From Podospora bellae-mahoneyi (lineage: Eukaryota; Ascomycota; Sordariomycetes; Sordariales; Podosporaceae): a DNA stretch of 64,000 nt. Shown here piece by piece: positions 42,851-56,379 of this stretch (the first letter of the stretch is position 1; the number at the start of each line of letters is the position of its first letter). The DNA is taken from the NCBI RefSeq assembly GCF_035222275.1, contig NW_026946360.1, forward strand, positions 744,001 to 808,000, given 5' to 3'. The position numbers and the translations under genes were made by a program. The notes beneath the pieces were generated by a model. That model was not told the origin of the DNA. It saw only the letters and a program-made list of their open reading frames with translations, and did no database searches.

Positions 42851-45278
42851 CTAATGCCCATTGATCCTCCCTCCATTCAGAGTCAGCTCCTCTAGCTCAG
42901 CTCTCATCTTCCGGTACTGCTCCTGTGCCTCTCTCTCCCTGGTGCTGACAAATGCAACCTCGGCCCTGAGAGCTCCAAGACGTCTTTGAATCGCGGCCTC
43001 CTCTGATGTTTGCAGGACCTTGAACCCACTCAGCGCAGCCCTGGCCTTTTCCAAAGCCTCGTGGGCCTCCCCAATCTTCTTGCGCAGCATCCCGGCCCGG
43101 TTCTTGTACCCGCCCAAGTGCAGATTCAACTTCTTTTCCAGTTTATTGCCCTTCTCTGCGGAAGCAATCAAGGCGTCGATAGCAGTCTGAATCATGTTAG
43201 CCCATACACATTCTTGAGTTTCCCGCCCCTGTGTGTGGGAGACGTGTAGAAGAACTTACGTCCAGTGCCGATCGCATGATGGCAATATTTTGCTCCTCCT
43301 CGCTGTCATCCTCATCGTCATAGCACCCAAGACCCAGCAACAGGGCGTTGGTATTGTTCCTGTTGTACACTGCCTGGACAGCCTCCGGCTTCGGCTTTTC
43401 CCTCATCTCCATGAGAATCTGAAGGCGAGCCTCTTCTAGAGAATCATCTTCCAAACGGGCGATATCCACCGGCTTCACGTTTGGTGGCGCCCCTGGAAGT
43501 GGGTATTTGGTCGCATCATGTGCCATCAACAGGGCTGCTTCCTTCGCCACCAGCTTCTCCACCTCACTCTCGTCACTCTTGCTCAGCTCTGCGAATGTAG
43601 CTTTCCAGTCTACATATACTGGCCTTGGCAAGTCCCTTTGCATGACCTGGGTCCGTCTCTTGCGCTCCAAGTACTCGCGGGCTTCGCGGATCTGCCGCTC
43701 TCTGCGATCTCGCTCTGCCGCATCCTCCTCCGTCTCCTGCGCAACAGCCGGCTCCTGTTGCTCATCCGGCAGTTCCAATTCCCAATCAGTTTCCTTGGGT
43801 TTGGGAAGGGCGGCAAGTCTCTCCTTGAGTTGGTGTCGGAGAGATAGATCGCGCAGTCTGGCGTCGTTAGGGGTTCCTCCAACCATGGACATTTCATCAT
43901 CGTTGGCGTTCAGCGCGAAGCTATCGCGAGGCGTGCGATGAGGAGTTTGGCCAACCCTGGCTGGAGTAGCGCCGACCCCATTCGCGACCGACCGGAAAGG
44001 GGTTGCCAGCGGGTTTTCCGTGACTATCACCTGCCTCCGTGGCGCTACCGATTCGAACCCGGTTGAACCTGCACCCTCATGGAGAGGGGTGTTCTCACCA
44101 CCCAACAGAGATGACTGCGTCTCAGTCAAGGCTCTAATGTTCCGGATCTCGTTCGCGATGTGGTCTTCTTGCGCGGGAGCTCGAGGTGTTCTGATCGGCG
44201 CGTTGGTGTTGAGCGTTGTGTAGTTGCCAACCAAGCCGCGGGTGGCATCATTGTCGCTCTCGCGAGCCATCATGCTTGCCCTTTCTCCGATCATGCCCAT
44301 CTTGACGATTTCCTCCAACTCACTCTCGCCAACCTGAGGGGCTGGAAGCACTAGCGCTCTCCTCTTGCTGCTCTGCTCTGCCTCGCGCATCTTCTGCATC
44401 TGACCAGCCTTGAGCGCTGCCTGCATCGACTGCGAGGGCCCCTCATTCTTTTTTCGCTTCCTTTCACCCTCCTCATCGCCCTCCCCCTTCCGCTTGTTGC
44501 CAACTTGCTGCTTCTTGGGGTCAAAATGGGCTCGCTGCCACTCGTTGCGCGCAATCTCCTCAGTCGTATCGTAGAATCCAGGGACAGCCTTCTTTTCGAA
44601 CGGAATATCGGCATTATAGTCCATCTGCCCCTTCTTCCTTGTTGTCACTTTGATGTTGATGCCGGCCGTTTTCAGCTCTCGTCGTTTCTGAAGCGCTGCC
44701 AGCCGTCTGGACTCCTCCTGCTGTCGTTCACGGGCCTTGCGCTTGGCCTTCTTGCCCTGTGTATTGGCAAGACGGGCGCGCGCCTCGCTCAGCATTTCCT
44801 TCTCGTCCTCGTCGAGATCGATGGTGTCGGGTCGGGCAGGCTTCGTTTCAGGATCGGGATCCACCTCGCCAGGGCGTAAACGACGAACATCATCGGCGGA
44901 TGGTGCCTGGGCTTCTCCTCCATCGGGACCGGTCAGACCGAGGGACGAGGCTTCTCGTTGTTCGGCTTCGTCGAGGAGCTTCTGGTAGCGTTCGAGACAC
45001 TGGTTGGCAGTGCGGCCGACAATCGGGGCGATGGTGCGCCATTGCGTGGGCATCAACTTTGCCAAATGTAACAACTTTTCATCCTCCTCCTTGCTCCACT
45101 CGATCTTCTTGATGCTGGGGTCGAGCCACTCGTTCCATCTTGCCTTGCACTGTTTTGGTGTTTTCCGGGCCAAGAGCGACGAGACACGCGCCCACTGGTT
45201 CAGCCCGTACTTGCTGACGGACGCCTTGAGAATTTCATCTTCGATGTTCGTCCATACACCTCCTTTTACCACGGGCAT
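42851..45278 (-). CDS. cef1: Cdc5/Cef1 pre-mRNA-splicing factor (Prp19 complex)
   Basis: Two exons, 45278-43260 and 43186-42851, encode 784 residues. The start [19 protein letters not shown] is the invariant beginning of the family. Two Myb repeats follow ([37 protein letters not shown]). Then come a basic region ([20 protein letters not shown]), [20 protein letters not shown] and [15 protein letters not shown], all diagnostic. The C-terminal part is a coiled coil ([20 protein letters not shown]) that binds Prp19-complex partners. It is a core spliceosome component in catalytic activation. The acceptor chosen gives SALD joined to [10 protein letters not shown]. It is divergent from the ash2-like gene with 505 bp between starts. 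Confidence 0.96.
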
Positions 45279-45783
45279 CTTGTTTACTGGTCGGTTTGAT
45301 GGGCCCGGTTGGCGATGATTGTGGAATGTTGAAAAAGTTGGAACAGGCAAGTCACGGAAAAGTGGAAGGCGAAGCTGCGCGTGAGGCTTGGTTTGACGAC
45401 TGGGCGTTGCACCATTTGATTGGGTGGAAATCCAGATGTAAGGACCCACACAAGCTTTTCAAGATGGCTCTTGGCACTCTTTTGATCCTTGTCAGCCCGC
45501 GTCTCCCAGCGCGTCGCAACTGACTTGCTTCCAACTTCCAATTGACAGAATCTCAACCACCGAAGCGCAATCTCAACGGCGACTAGTTTTCGGGTATATA
45601 CTCAGTCAAATCTTTCATTCCACTTGACCGAACAATATAGAGCGTTGCCTTTTTTTCTTTCTCTTTCGTTAACAGTTTCTACGTCAAAAAGCGAATGTAT
45701 TGCGCCATTGATAGAGCTGTTCTCTACTCAGAGCATCTTTTCGTCGATACAATAGAAACCAGTGCGTGAGCAAATCCGCAACA
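45279..45783. promoter_or_regulatory. Divergent 505-bp promoter between cdc5/cef1 and the ash2-type gene
   Basis: Both start codons face outward. The region contains CT-rich stretches near 45648-45668 (TTTTTTTCTTTCTCTTTCG) just before the right-hand gene. Confidence 0.6.
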
Positions 45784-47563
45784 ATGGCCGACCCAAGCTC
45801 CCCGCAACCTCCAAGGGAGACCACGCCTTCCTTGATCTCTTCTATACCTCAAAAGCGTGCGCTCCCAGACGACACCCACAGTCCCGCCGTTCCCTCGCCC
45901 CTCAATCCCGATGGGAAATCCCAAAAAGTACAGATTCAGCCACCAGCAGAAGAAGGAACAACCATGGGACGAGAGAAACGGACGAAAAAGGAGTCTCTCA
46001 AAAAGAGAGAGTCCAAGGGCGCCACGGGAGGTGACAGCTCGAGGGCTTCACCAGCACCCAAGCCGAAAGAGCAACCTGGCGAGATGGCGCCCTTGAGATA
46101 CAAGCTCGCGCCCCCAAAGATCACCGACTTTGACCTTCCGCGTGGGCCGGTATTCACCAGCCATCACGAGGTACAAGATTCCGAGGGGAGATCAATTGAG
46201 TTCTACGAGACGTCAGATCAGTAGGTACTCTCTACCTCCTATTGGTGAAGTGCTTGTCTAACATCATTGCAGTGTCTACAACAAGAAGAACTTCCACTAC
46301 ACCCACTGTATTGCTGATCCCACGTTTCCGTCCATGTTCTACTATCGCAACACTGAGCCAGAACCGTATGGCGCCCACCTGAATTTCGAAGATGCCGCCT
46401 CGCACATGTATTTCGACCAGCAAGGCACACATGTGACCTCTGATAAGGGCTTCCGGATGGCTCGTGCCAATGTCGCAGTAAGGGAAGGGCGTTGGTACTG
46501 GGAGTGCAAGGTCACTCGTGGAATTTTGAAAAACAAAAACGAAGGCGATCCAGAATCCCATGGGCACATTCGTCTCGGATTTGCGCGTAGGGAAGCCTCC
46601 CTCGATGCGCCGGTTGGGTTTGACGCTTACAGCTATGGAATTCGGGACAAATCTGGCCAGAAGATTCACATGTCTCGACCCAAAGACTTTTTCCCCGAAG
46701 GCGAGGACATCAAAGAAGGAGACGTGATTGGTCTCGAGATCCAATTACCTTCCGAGCGGCTGCACAGAAAAGTCGTTCAAGGGCACTACAACCCGGCCGT
46801 TGATCTCATCGCTGAAGACGAAGGCCATCCCGACGGCATCATCGAGTATCCCAACATCATCCGCGACCGTATTCCGATCCGCTTCAAAGCTCACATCTAC
46901 TTTGAAAAGATCGACTACCACACCACCAAAGAGTTGGAAGAGTTGATGAATCCAAGTTCGGGACCTAACAATTCCTCTGAACCTCCCAACCCGAATCACA
47001 CCTCTCCAGCGTTGCGCACCCTTCCCAACTCATACATCAAGGTCTACAAGAATGGGAAGTTTATGGGTACTCCCTTCACCGATCTGTTAGCTTTCTTGCC
47101 CCCAGCGTCACGAATGGTGAACAACCAACAAGCTGGCGGTAGCGGTGGGGCCGGCGTGTTGGGCGGCAGAGATGTGCTTGATGATGGGTCGGTGGGGTAT
47201 TATCCTGCCGTGAGTGTCTTTAGAGGAGGTGCCGTTGAGTGCAATTTTGGGCCCAATTTCTGGTATCCTCCGCCTGAATTTTCACAGCAACAACCGCAAG
47301 GGGAGGATGTGATTGTGGCCGAAGGTGATGCTAGCCAGAAGCCAGAAGCGGGAGAAAATCAGCCACGTGCGTTGGCGGATAGATATGACGAGCAAATAGT
47401 AGAGGACATTCTCTATGACATTGTCGATGAGGTTGGCTTCTGGTCTTTGGGTCTGGGGAGAGGTGGGAGTAAGGATGAAAAGTTGGCTGAAGGAGGGACA
47501 GGCCTTGCTATGCCACCAGGCGGTGGGAGGGAGGAGATCAAGGAGTTGGTTCAGGATGATTAA
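45784..47563 (+). CDS. bre2: Ash2/Bre2/Cps60-type SPRY subunit of the Set1 COMPASS complex
   Basis: Two exons, 45784-46220 and 46273-47563 (52-nt intron), encode 575 residues. Set1C/COMPASS methylates histone H3 lysine 4. The first 100 residues are Pro/Ser/Lys-rich. Then RYKLAPPKITDFDLPRGPVF leads to the SPRY core: NFEDAASHMYFDQQGTHVTS, GRWYWECKV, HIRLGFARREASLDAPVGFD, YSYGIRDKSGQKIH and EGDVIGLEIQLP. YYPAVSVFRGGAVECNFGPN ends the SPRY fold, and DEQIVEDILYDIVDEV is the C-terminal Sdc1/Dpy-30-binding helix. There is no PHD finger, as in yeast Bre2. The symbol is by analogy with yeast. Confidence 0.93.
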
Positions 47564-47860
47564 TCGCTTGCTTGCTTGAGAGAACCGAGGTACCAGTCTC
47601 ATCAAGAGGTGCGATGACTATCTAATATCAAACCATTCCTCCTTGCTCAACATGAAGATTATCCTCTGGCATGTGATTCTGTATACTTCACTTCTCATTC
47701 TGCTTCAGGCAATCATGAAAATGAAAATTCGTAGCTGCCTGATTTGATGTTCTGTAAGTCGCTGCGAATGCCCGGACCCACTTTTGACTTCACCACACAG
47801 CTCACAGCCCCTCCATCTCCCTCACTTTCAGCACCACTTCAACGCCAAAAAGCTACAGAA

Positions 47861-50800
47861 ATGGACGCCCCAGTGGAAGATTCCGATATCAAACTCCAAA
47901 AGGTCTCAGCAGACCTCATATCCGAATTTGACACGCGTCTCCCCCTGTTCTTGTTTCGTCGGCAGCGAAGCGGGGACAGCTCCCAAAAAGTGAGGAAGCA
48001 AGTCACAGCAAGAGAAGCAGACAGGTTGATCGCCGGTGTATGTACCCAATCAACTCACTATCCAACGCAAAAAAGTAACCAGAAAAGTGCCTCGACCCCT
48101 TCCAAGAACTCCCCCAGCTCCTCGACCCCCACCTCTCCAAATGGATCTCCCTCCTCTCCTCCGCCTTTGTCTCCTCGCTCAACCTCGCCGCCACCTCGTC
48201 CCACTCACTCTCCAACGATTACGACACCGCCAGCCCCGAAAAAGAAGCGCTCCTCATCCCGCTGACCCAGGCCATCAGCAAAATAATCTACACCCTCTGC
48301 AAGATTCGCGGTGAAAAGGTCGTGGTACGGTTCCTCGGGAACGAAGTCTCCTGGCTGGAACCCCTGCTGTCATTTACAGAACAATGCCAAAAAACCAAAA
48401 CATGGGAAGAGAGGTATGTCGGGCTGCTGTGGTTGAGCCATTTGCTGTTTGCGCCTTTTGACCTGGCCACCATTTCATCAAACAACTACGAGGATGCGGA
48501 TGATGAAGACGAAGACGAAGAGAAGAAGACGGTGGTGGAGGGGCTGGACCTGCAGTGGGAGAAACTACCGGGAATCACGGTTCGGGTCTTGCCTCTGGCG
48601 ATTCGGTATCTGGCTAGCCCAGGGAAGGAAAGAGACGCGGCCAAGGCTCTGCTGGTCAGGTTGGCGCTGAGGAGGGACATGCAAGAACTGGGAGTGTTGG
48701 ATGCTATGGTCAGGTGGGCGCTCAAAGCGCTGAGGCCAAAGCAGGAGAAGACGCCATATCATTACATTGGTGTGTTGAGCTTTCTGGCGGGGGTGTTGAC
48801 TTCTTCGGCGGATACGTCGGATATGGATCCGTACTTGGTGATGGTTTTTCATGCTGTTCATGGGGCTGCTGAGAACAGGCAGGAGAGCGTCATGGCGTCT
48901 GCGTTGGCAAGGAAGGCGGTTATCAAGGTTATAAGGGCCGTGGCGGTGTTGTTTTTGAGGGAAAACAAGGATTTGTATGAGGATATTGTCGGATTGGGGC
49001 TGGTGGAAACCACGGTTGGGTTTTTGTTGGATTGTCTTGGGGACAATGACACCCCCGTGAGGTTTGCGGCCAGCAAGGCTCTGAGCATTATTACGTTGAG
49101 GTTGGATCAGTACATGGCCAGCCAGGTCGTGGAGGCCGTGCTGGAGGGACTGAACAAGAATGTGTTGGAGGGTAGAGAGACGCCTGGAAAGAAGGACTTG
49201 AGTGCAGTCAACCCGTTGGAGTGGCATGGGCTAATGCTCACCCTCTCACACCTGTTGTATCGGAGGTCACCACCGGCCGATCAGCTGGCCGAGATAGTCC
49301 AGGCACTTATTACGGGACTGTCATTTGAACGCAGAGCTCTCTCGGGAGGCTCGTCGGGGACAAACGTCAGGGATGCAGCATGCTTTGGAATATGGGCCAT
49401 GGCCAGGAGATACACCACGAAAGAACTGCTTGCGGTCCCGACAGAGTCCATGATCATAGGGGCGCATGCTCCGGGTAGCTCTGTCTTGCAAATCACAGCT
49501 ACGGGGCTAGTTGTGGCTGCTTGCCTGGATCCTGCGGGCAATATCAGACGTGGCTCCTCAGCTGCGCTCCAAGAGCTGATCGGGCGACATCCCGATACAG
49601 TCACAGAAGGCATCTGGGTTGTGCAAACGGTGGACTATCACGCTGTTCCCTTGAGAGCCAGAGCGCTCCAGGAGGTTGCTCTGGGTGTCACCAAGCTTTC
49701 GCCACGATATGGCGAGGCTATACTGGAGGCGTTGCTCGGATGGCGAGGTGTCGGTGATGCTGATGCTGCTTCCAGACGGGCGGTCGGGGCTTCTTTCGGG
49801 GCGTTGACTGCAGAATTGGCCTTGACAACCCCGGATCCCCTCAAGAGGCTTCGACAATCAGTCAGCTTAGCCAGAGGCGTCCTAACATCTCTCCAAGCGC
49901 GTCAGGTGGAGGAAAGACATGGCTTGTTGATGAGTATAGCTGGTGTGTTCGATGGATTTCCCAAAGTTGTCGGCGGGCAGGCGGATTATAAAAGTGAAAG
50001 CCTCATCAGCTTTGTCAACTCTTCCGCAGACGGGGTGCTCGAAATTCTCGAAGACTGCAACGCAAAGATTTATCGGCGTCCAGAGCTTGTCGCGGAAGGA
50101 GCCAGCAGGCTGATAATTTCTGCGGCCCCTATCCTCCAAGCTGTTATGTCCACTTCCGGTGTTCAAAATTCACCCACAGCAATAGTATCTGGGCCAGAAC
50201 TGATAGAAGAAAACGCAGGCGAGATCACCCAGCTGGTGAGGGCCCTAGGAGAAAGAGAAGGCCCGGTCAAGGGATTTGTCAAGCTCACGAGAACATACCT
50301 GGCAAAGTGGCTTCTCACGCAAGAGCCGGACCTGATCACACCTGCTGCAGACGCAGCTCTCGCTATGCTCATATTTAGCGACGATGGTGAGCGCGAAGAA
50401 ATTGTCAGGGAGTGGGCAGGAATTGTTCGGCACCGCCCGACATCATCCAGAGTTGCCACATGGGGCGGGCATTTCTCTGCACTTGCCATGTCCTACTCGA
50501 TAGCCTCCACCCTCCAAACGGTTCAAATCAAGAACTTGATCTGTGATTCATTTGTGGAGAGGTGGAACACGGATCCATATACCGATGTTCATGTTGCTGT
50601 CCTTCAGAGTCTTACGAGGAGCAACAGCAAGAGCGGTTTGCTGAGGGACAATACGGATATTTTCCTACCTCTGATAGCAGAGGGCCTGGATGACTACACC
50701 ACCACGGCACAAGGCGATGTTGGTTCTATGGTGAGGTTCCAAGCCATCCGGGCGACAAAAGCCTTGTGGACAGAGCCACCTTCTGGGCCTTTGGTCGAAG

Positions 50801-51648
50801 GTTTAATCCTGAGGATCCTGCGCCTGGCAGCAGAGAAACTGGACAGAGTGCGCGCAGAGGCCCAGGTTGCCCTCTCTCTAGTCTTGAAACCAGAGCATGT
50901 TTTCCGGCGTCCCCCCTTGTCACATCACGCTAACCTTTCTTCTATCAGATTCAGAGCCTCGTTCCTCCAAACAACCTTCTCCTCGACCGCGTACTTCACC
51001 TCACTCCTCTCCCTCCCCTCCAAGCTCCTCGATTCTGTCTCCTCGTCAACTTTGTTCTCCAACCCCCAAGAGTGGCTCTGCTCCCTGTTATCAGGCTACG
51101 TCTCCTCGGCAGACACGGGCAACGAAGAGCTTGTCATCGCCACCAGATCCGCTCTCTTGTCGCACTGTCTCGCCTCCCCTGACATTACCCTGGACATCGT
51201 CACCGCTCTGATATCGAACCTGAGGACTCATCAGAAAAACGACAGGGTGCTGGTCCCGACACTGGAAGTGTTGAGATTCTTGCTTGACATGTCTGTTGTC
51301 TCTCCTGAGGGGATAAACTGGAAGACGCTGTGTCTGCTTGTGCAAAAGGCGGCGTATAAAACGGGGAATGTGAGGAAACTGGAAGCCTGTATTGGGCTGT
51401 ATGGCGGAGTTGTTCTACAGGGGGAAGGGGAGGGGAGAGAGGAAGCCAAGAAAAGACTGGGAGCGTTGATGGTACATCCTTGGCCTAGGGTGAGGAGTGC
51501 GGTTGTTGATCAGCTTTGGAGGGTGTACAGCAGCGGCAGTAACGGTGAGGAGGAAAAAGGGGGGAAGTTGCTTGGTACTGATTGGGGAGCTACCAATAAG
51601 GGGTCGATCCAGCAGCTGGTCAACGAGCTGGGGTTAACAGGTGCCTGA
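47861..51648 (+). CDS. Tubulin-folding cofactor D (Cin1/Alp1 family)
   Basis: Two exons, 47861-48035 and 48083-51648 (47-nt intron), encode 1246 residues, close to the family size. Cofactor D takes beta-tubulin from cofactor A and forms the supercomplex with cofactors C and E that assembles the alpha/beta dimer. The start MDAPVEDSDIKLQKVSADL is short and acidic. HEAT-like helical repeats run throughout: EERYVGLLWLSHLLFAPFDL, ETTVGFLLDCLGDNDTPVRF and SSGTNVRDAACFGIWAMARR are typical blocks, the last being highly diagnostic. The C-terminal part includes SGYVSSADTGNEELVIATRS. An intron-like stretch at 50899-50948 (GCTAAC then TATCAG) lacks a good in-phase donor and is read as coding. An acidic patch DADDEDEDEEKK lies near residue 140. 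Confidence 0.92.
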
Positions 51649-54600
51649 TAGATAGCTTCCGCTCGCGATTTCGCCGGGTACGTGAAGCGAAGATCTAGAG
51701 AGATGGTATTGAGATGGCGAATGGCACACCGACAGGCTTGCTGACGGCCCGCTGCGCAAAAATGATTCCCCATGCGTATCTCATCCTGAGATAAGCTATC
51801 CTGAAGCAGTAGATCACTATCATATCACCGTCATCATTACAGCCACGTATTATTATCATCACTATCACCAATCATTTCACCGCCAACGCTGCCAACGCTC
51901 GGTTGCCGTCATTTAGTGTCCTCAAAAGATCAAATAGGAAAACAGGGCTGGCATACGATTGGAAGGTTCTTTGTGGGGAAACCAAGCCAAGAGCCAAGAC
52001 CCCGTTCTGGGGCTGTTGGAGCTACGGGCTTGCATCCGGGCCAATCGGATGGGGCCCTGTCGAAGTCGAGTCAAGTCAAGTCAGATTGGGCACTTTATTT
52101 TTAGAGGACGGTGGTGAGAATAATAACTGAGAGGGTTCTGATCGGACCGAGGTCGATGACTTTGTTCTTTCTACAAGGGCTGGCATCACTAGCAATGTGT
52201 TGTCTGTGGCTGGCTGGCTGGCTGCTCAAGGCGAAGCTGCGGCTCTCTCTCGCTCCCGTCGTCAAACAACCCGAAACCAAGAGCGAGACTGGGATCGGAT
52301 GGGGTCAATGCAGAACCTAGCAGTTTATCTGTCTTGATTTCTTCGATCTGGAACATGTCGAGTGTTGTGTGGTGTTCGTATGTGTGATATGCCTCATCAA
52401 CCGCTTTGATCATTGCAGGGTGCTCGAGTGACACCTGATGTCGGGAGGACGGGAAGGGGGGTTACATTCCTCGAAGGCAACTGGGACCAAAGGAGTCCAC
52501 TATCACAAAAGATCTTTCACTTGTTGTGTAAATAGTTGTGTTTACAATTGGAAGATGTGAGCTCAGATCGAATTGTGAGGGTATCTGTGCAAAGAGGGAC
52601 TGAAGACATTGGAGGGGTTGGCTCTTGCTCTTCACAAGCTTCACAAGCTTTCCCCACACTCTCAAGCTCTTGATGCAATTCCCCACCATCAAAGAGACAC
52701 TCGACTCTCACAAGGCTTTGGCGTTGCCTTGAACGTAAAAGCTCGTCTTGATACATATATATATATATGTATATGTCGTGAACGCCCATCATGTTCAAAA
52801 CCGCATCACAAGACCTGATCTTCAGACATTTCCATATTAAATATCACCTGTCGTCCCTTCTGATTGTGCATCTACCCATATTCGTACCACCTCATGCGAA
52901 CACGGGATGGAATCTCTCTGACCGTCACACAAGAACTCCTCCCCTGCTAACAATTTGCTTACCTAACCCTTGAGTCACCTCGTACTTCGTACCAAAAAAA
53001 AAAAACGAAAAGAACCAAGACCTGCGAGCCGTGCCGGCGTCCAACCTTTCCCATGTCGCCGATTAATATCGAGAACAATTCCACCCTATCCAATCAACTC
53101 AAAATTACCTCCGGATTGCGAATCCACCTCGTGACACGCGGGCGCCCGACCAACAAACCCCGACCCTTTGATCTTCTTTTTCTTCCTTTTCGTGACTTTC
53201 CCCCCGACGGGGTTCCTCTCAACGGGAAAACCCACTGCCCACGTGTGAGGCCTGTGGCCCCTTTGACGCCAGGGCATATCCCTGATGCCACACTAGATCG
53301 TAAAATGGGCTGGATTAATTGGACAACAAACTCCTGCCAGATCCTTCTTCCAACTACATTATGTACGGAATTTCCGTTGTTATGTGTAACATCGGTGTCG
53401 TCGTCACGATCAATTGATAGGATCCATGTCCGTTGGGCTTTTTTTTTTCTTTTCTTTGATGTTTCTATCCATTTCTTGGCACTTTCGCTTGAAAGATTTT
53501 GTGTATATGGCCAAGGGGCTGCGGTGGGGGACTTAGGTGTCTTGTGCACAGGCCATATCAGAGAGAAATGGCAGCGCAACCACGAGGAAGCAGGATCTTG
53601 CTTTTGTGGTGATACGATCGCGCGCGTACACATATACGGAAAAAACAAACGAAAAAAAAAAAAGGGATGCTCGGTGGGGAGACGCCGTTGACGTACCAAG
53701 GGCGGAAGAGGCGTTTGTCAACAGTTTTGTCCAGTCCAGGGGCCGCGCTATCGATCGAGATGAAGGTGTGATTCGCAAGCGTGAGGATTACATTCGGCCC
53801 ACGCATTTCATTTCTCGTCTCGATCTCATGATGATGTTCTGATGGGTGTTTATTTTGCTTGTGAAATGTCAGACACGGAGGAACTCTCACCTCTCTCCCA
53901 GTCCCTTGCTTGCATCCAATCCACAGACTTTTCATCTACAATGTCACAGATGGGGCATTTTTATAACGGCCAAGAACGCTCCCTGGCGTTATGCTCGTCA
54001 TGTGTTGTTCCCTCCTGCTGCTGCCCGCCCGAGACGAATGCGATATAGGGTTATTTTTGCCTTGTTTTGCTTCCCCCCTCTCTAAGTTTGTGCATTTGCA
54101 AGATTCTTGGGTTGCATCAGATGTTCTAAAAATTGATGAAGCAAGGTGGGAAGCGAACTGCGGAACGTAACGAGCCTCTTTTACGCTGGCTCCTTGGCTT
54201 CTTTTGCATCTTGTCTCAAAAAAGGGATAGGGTAAATGTGAGGAAAGATTGGCGAGGTGGTTGTGTAGAACAATCTGAGAGGGGAGGGATGGGGGGTGGT
54301 TGTGAGGGGCTTCTGGTCAAGCTTCGGTGGAAAATGAAGACACACACCCCCGCGCTCCAAACTGTCTTTTGAGTGCTTGACACAACCAGGACATCCCGCG
54401 CCCGGTTGCCCCAAATGGCAAAACTTAACGCGGTTGGCTGGATTGTTCCTGGGGGACGGGCTCCTTTTCTTGTCCTGATGGTGGCTTGACAATTTGATGG
54501 CCAATAAGGGCTTTCCTCCCCGCGCGCCGTGCGAGTGAAACCGAAGCAATCACGACATTGCAAGCAGAGCAGTTGGAAGAGCAAGAATCTCAGTGACGTG

Positions 54601-56332
54601 CGTGTGCTACGAAGCAGCGAATGGAAATTGGAGCGGGGCTATACCTACTGCCGAAGCTCGACGGAGTTTAGTCCGTCCTCTTGACGCCTCTTACCGCGTA
54701 CTGTTGTATGCGATCTGCAGGAGCCAGCTGCTGTAACGATACCTTGTACGAGTCGCCAAAGCACTGAAAGAGCGGTCAGGCTTCTAAAAGATCCGAGCCA
54801 GTGTCGATATGTTGCCCGAAACCGTTGGACTGTAGGATGCGCTTCTCGCGGGGGACTTTTTAGCTGCAAGGGGCTTACTTTGCCTGATTAACAGAGATGT
54901 CACCGTCGCATATGGAAGGGGAACATCATGTCGGGATTCGGATGAAATGTCATTAGGAAGACTGGTTCGGCCACAACAGCCATGTAGGTTATGCGACTCG
55001 ATATGCCCAAAGCCGCAACCATGAACAGTGAAAATATGGCAGTTGAAACTGTGCCGGGTGCAAAAGAAGACGAGGTGAAGGCGGGAGGGGGCTGCGGACC
55101 TGGCCAAAGTCCAGAGCTCTTGGAAATGCACGTGTCAAGACGTCTTTGGAGATAAAACTCAAAAATGCATGGCTTCTGCAGAACCAAAACAGGCCGTGAT
55201 ATACCTACCGCTCTGAGAGCAACCAGCTGCAGAGCGCACTTGTAACGGCCTGCCAGCCTCGCTTGGCACAAGAGATCAGCACGTTTTGAACCCGAATCGT
55301 CTGCCGAACCGGGTGCGGGGATTTTCGAGAATGAATCTTCTCAAAGCCCTCAACAATGGATGCTTCAAGCTTCAGATGTCAGAAAGACTGGAGATGGAGG
55401 CGCCGGATGCGGAAGAGGCCGAAAGCCAAGTCGACGGGAGCGCGTTGTTTCAACGGCTGGCGCCGCTCCGCAACCCCAGCCAAGCACCTGCCACTGCCGG
55501 AGTGATTTTCATCAGTTTCGACTAGTAGCAAGGAGATCTCGTAGACGGCGGCCTTTTCGATATTGCCGTGCTCGCGAGTGAAACAGCGCTGTGCAAGCGC
55601 GGGTGCTGGCAATCATATCTCATCGAATAAAAGACTGGGCAGCGGCAGTGAAAATCTACCCCGCGTTACACAACTTGGACATTGCATACGCACCCCTATT
55701 CTCGAGTATCTCGCGGTGCTACATTACTCTTTGTTGGTGGTGGCTATAGCGTTCCACTTGATCTCGAACAAAGAAGACACCTACCTAAACGCATCGGCTG
55801 ATCACCGTCCGAAAGGATGAATGGGCAGCTGCGAGGGCAATGGGCGAGGGAATTTTGAAGCTGCCGGTTGTGACGTCCAAGCTCCGAGGGCCGATGTCAC
55901 CGTGGCGGCCAAGCGCCGGCGCGGGAGCAGACTCTTTCACCCTCGGCTCCGTCTGCCGTCATCAACCCAGCATTTGCACAGCACGGGGAGCAAAATAGCA
56001 ATAAATGAGCCCTATGCTAGGCCTGCCGAACTTCCATCGTCGATGCTGTATATGCTGCAAGATTCCCTGAAGTCCAAGTCACGAGAGCAGCCGATTGCCG
56101 ATCACAACATGAGAGAGGAAAAGGGGTCGGTCGAGGAGGAAGTAAGGTCGGGCTACTCTAGACGGCGCAGAGGGTCTTGAAGTCGTGGTTGAGATTCGAG
56201 ACACTCTATGAACTGAGACTGTTTGTTGTAAAGACATTCTTGGCTTTTTGACTTGCGGATGACACGCCCAGATCACAAGAAGGGATGAGATGAGGGGCAT
56301 TCCCGCCCGCGCCTACCTGCAGACAACCACTA

Positions 56333-56379
<47 letters not shown>

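Noticed and set aside
48565-49227. 220-codon antisense frame in tubulin cofactor D
   Set aside because: Shadow of a strongly conserved sense gene.
54900-55271. 123-codon minus-strand frame in the gene-poor region
   Set aside because: Composition is not protein-like over its length and no family is recognisable.
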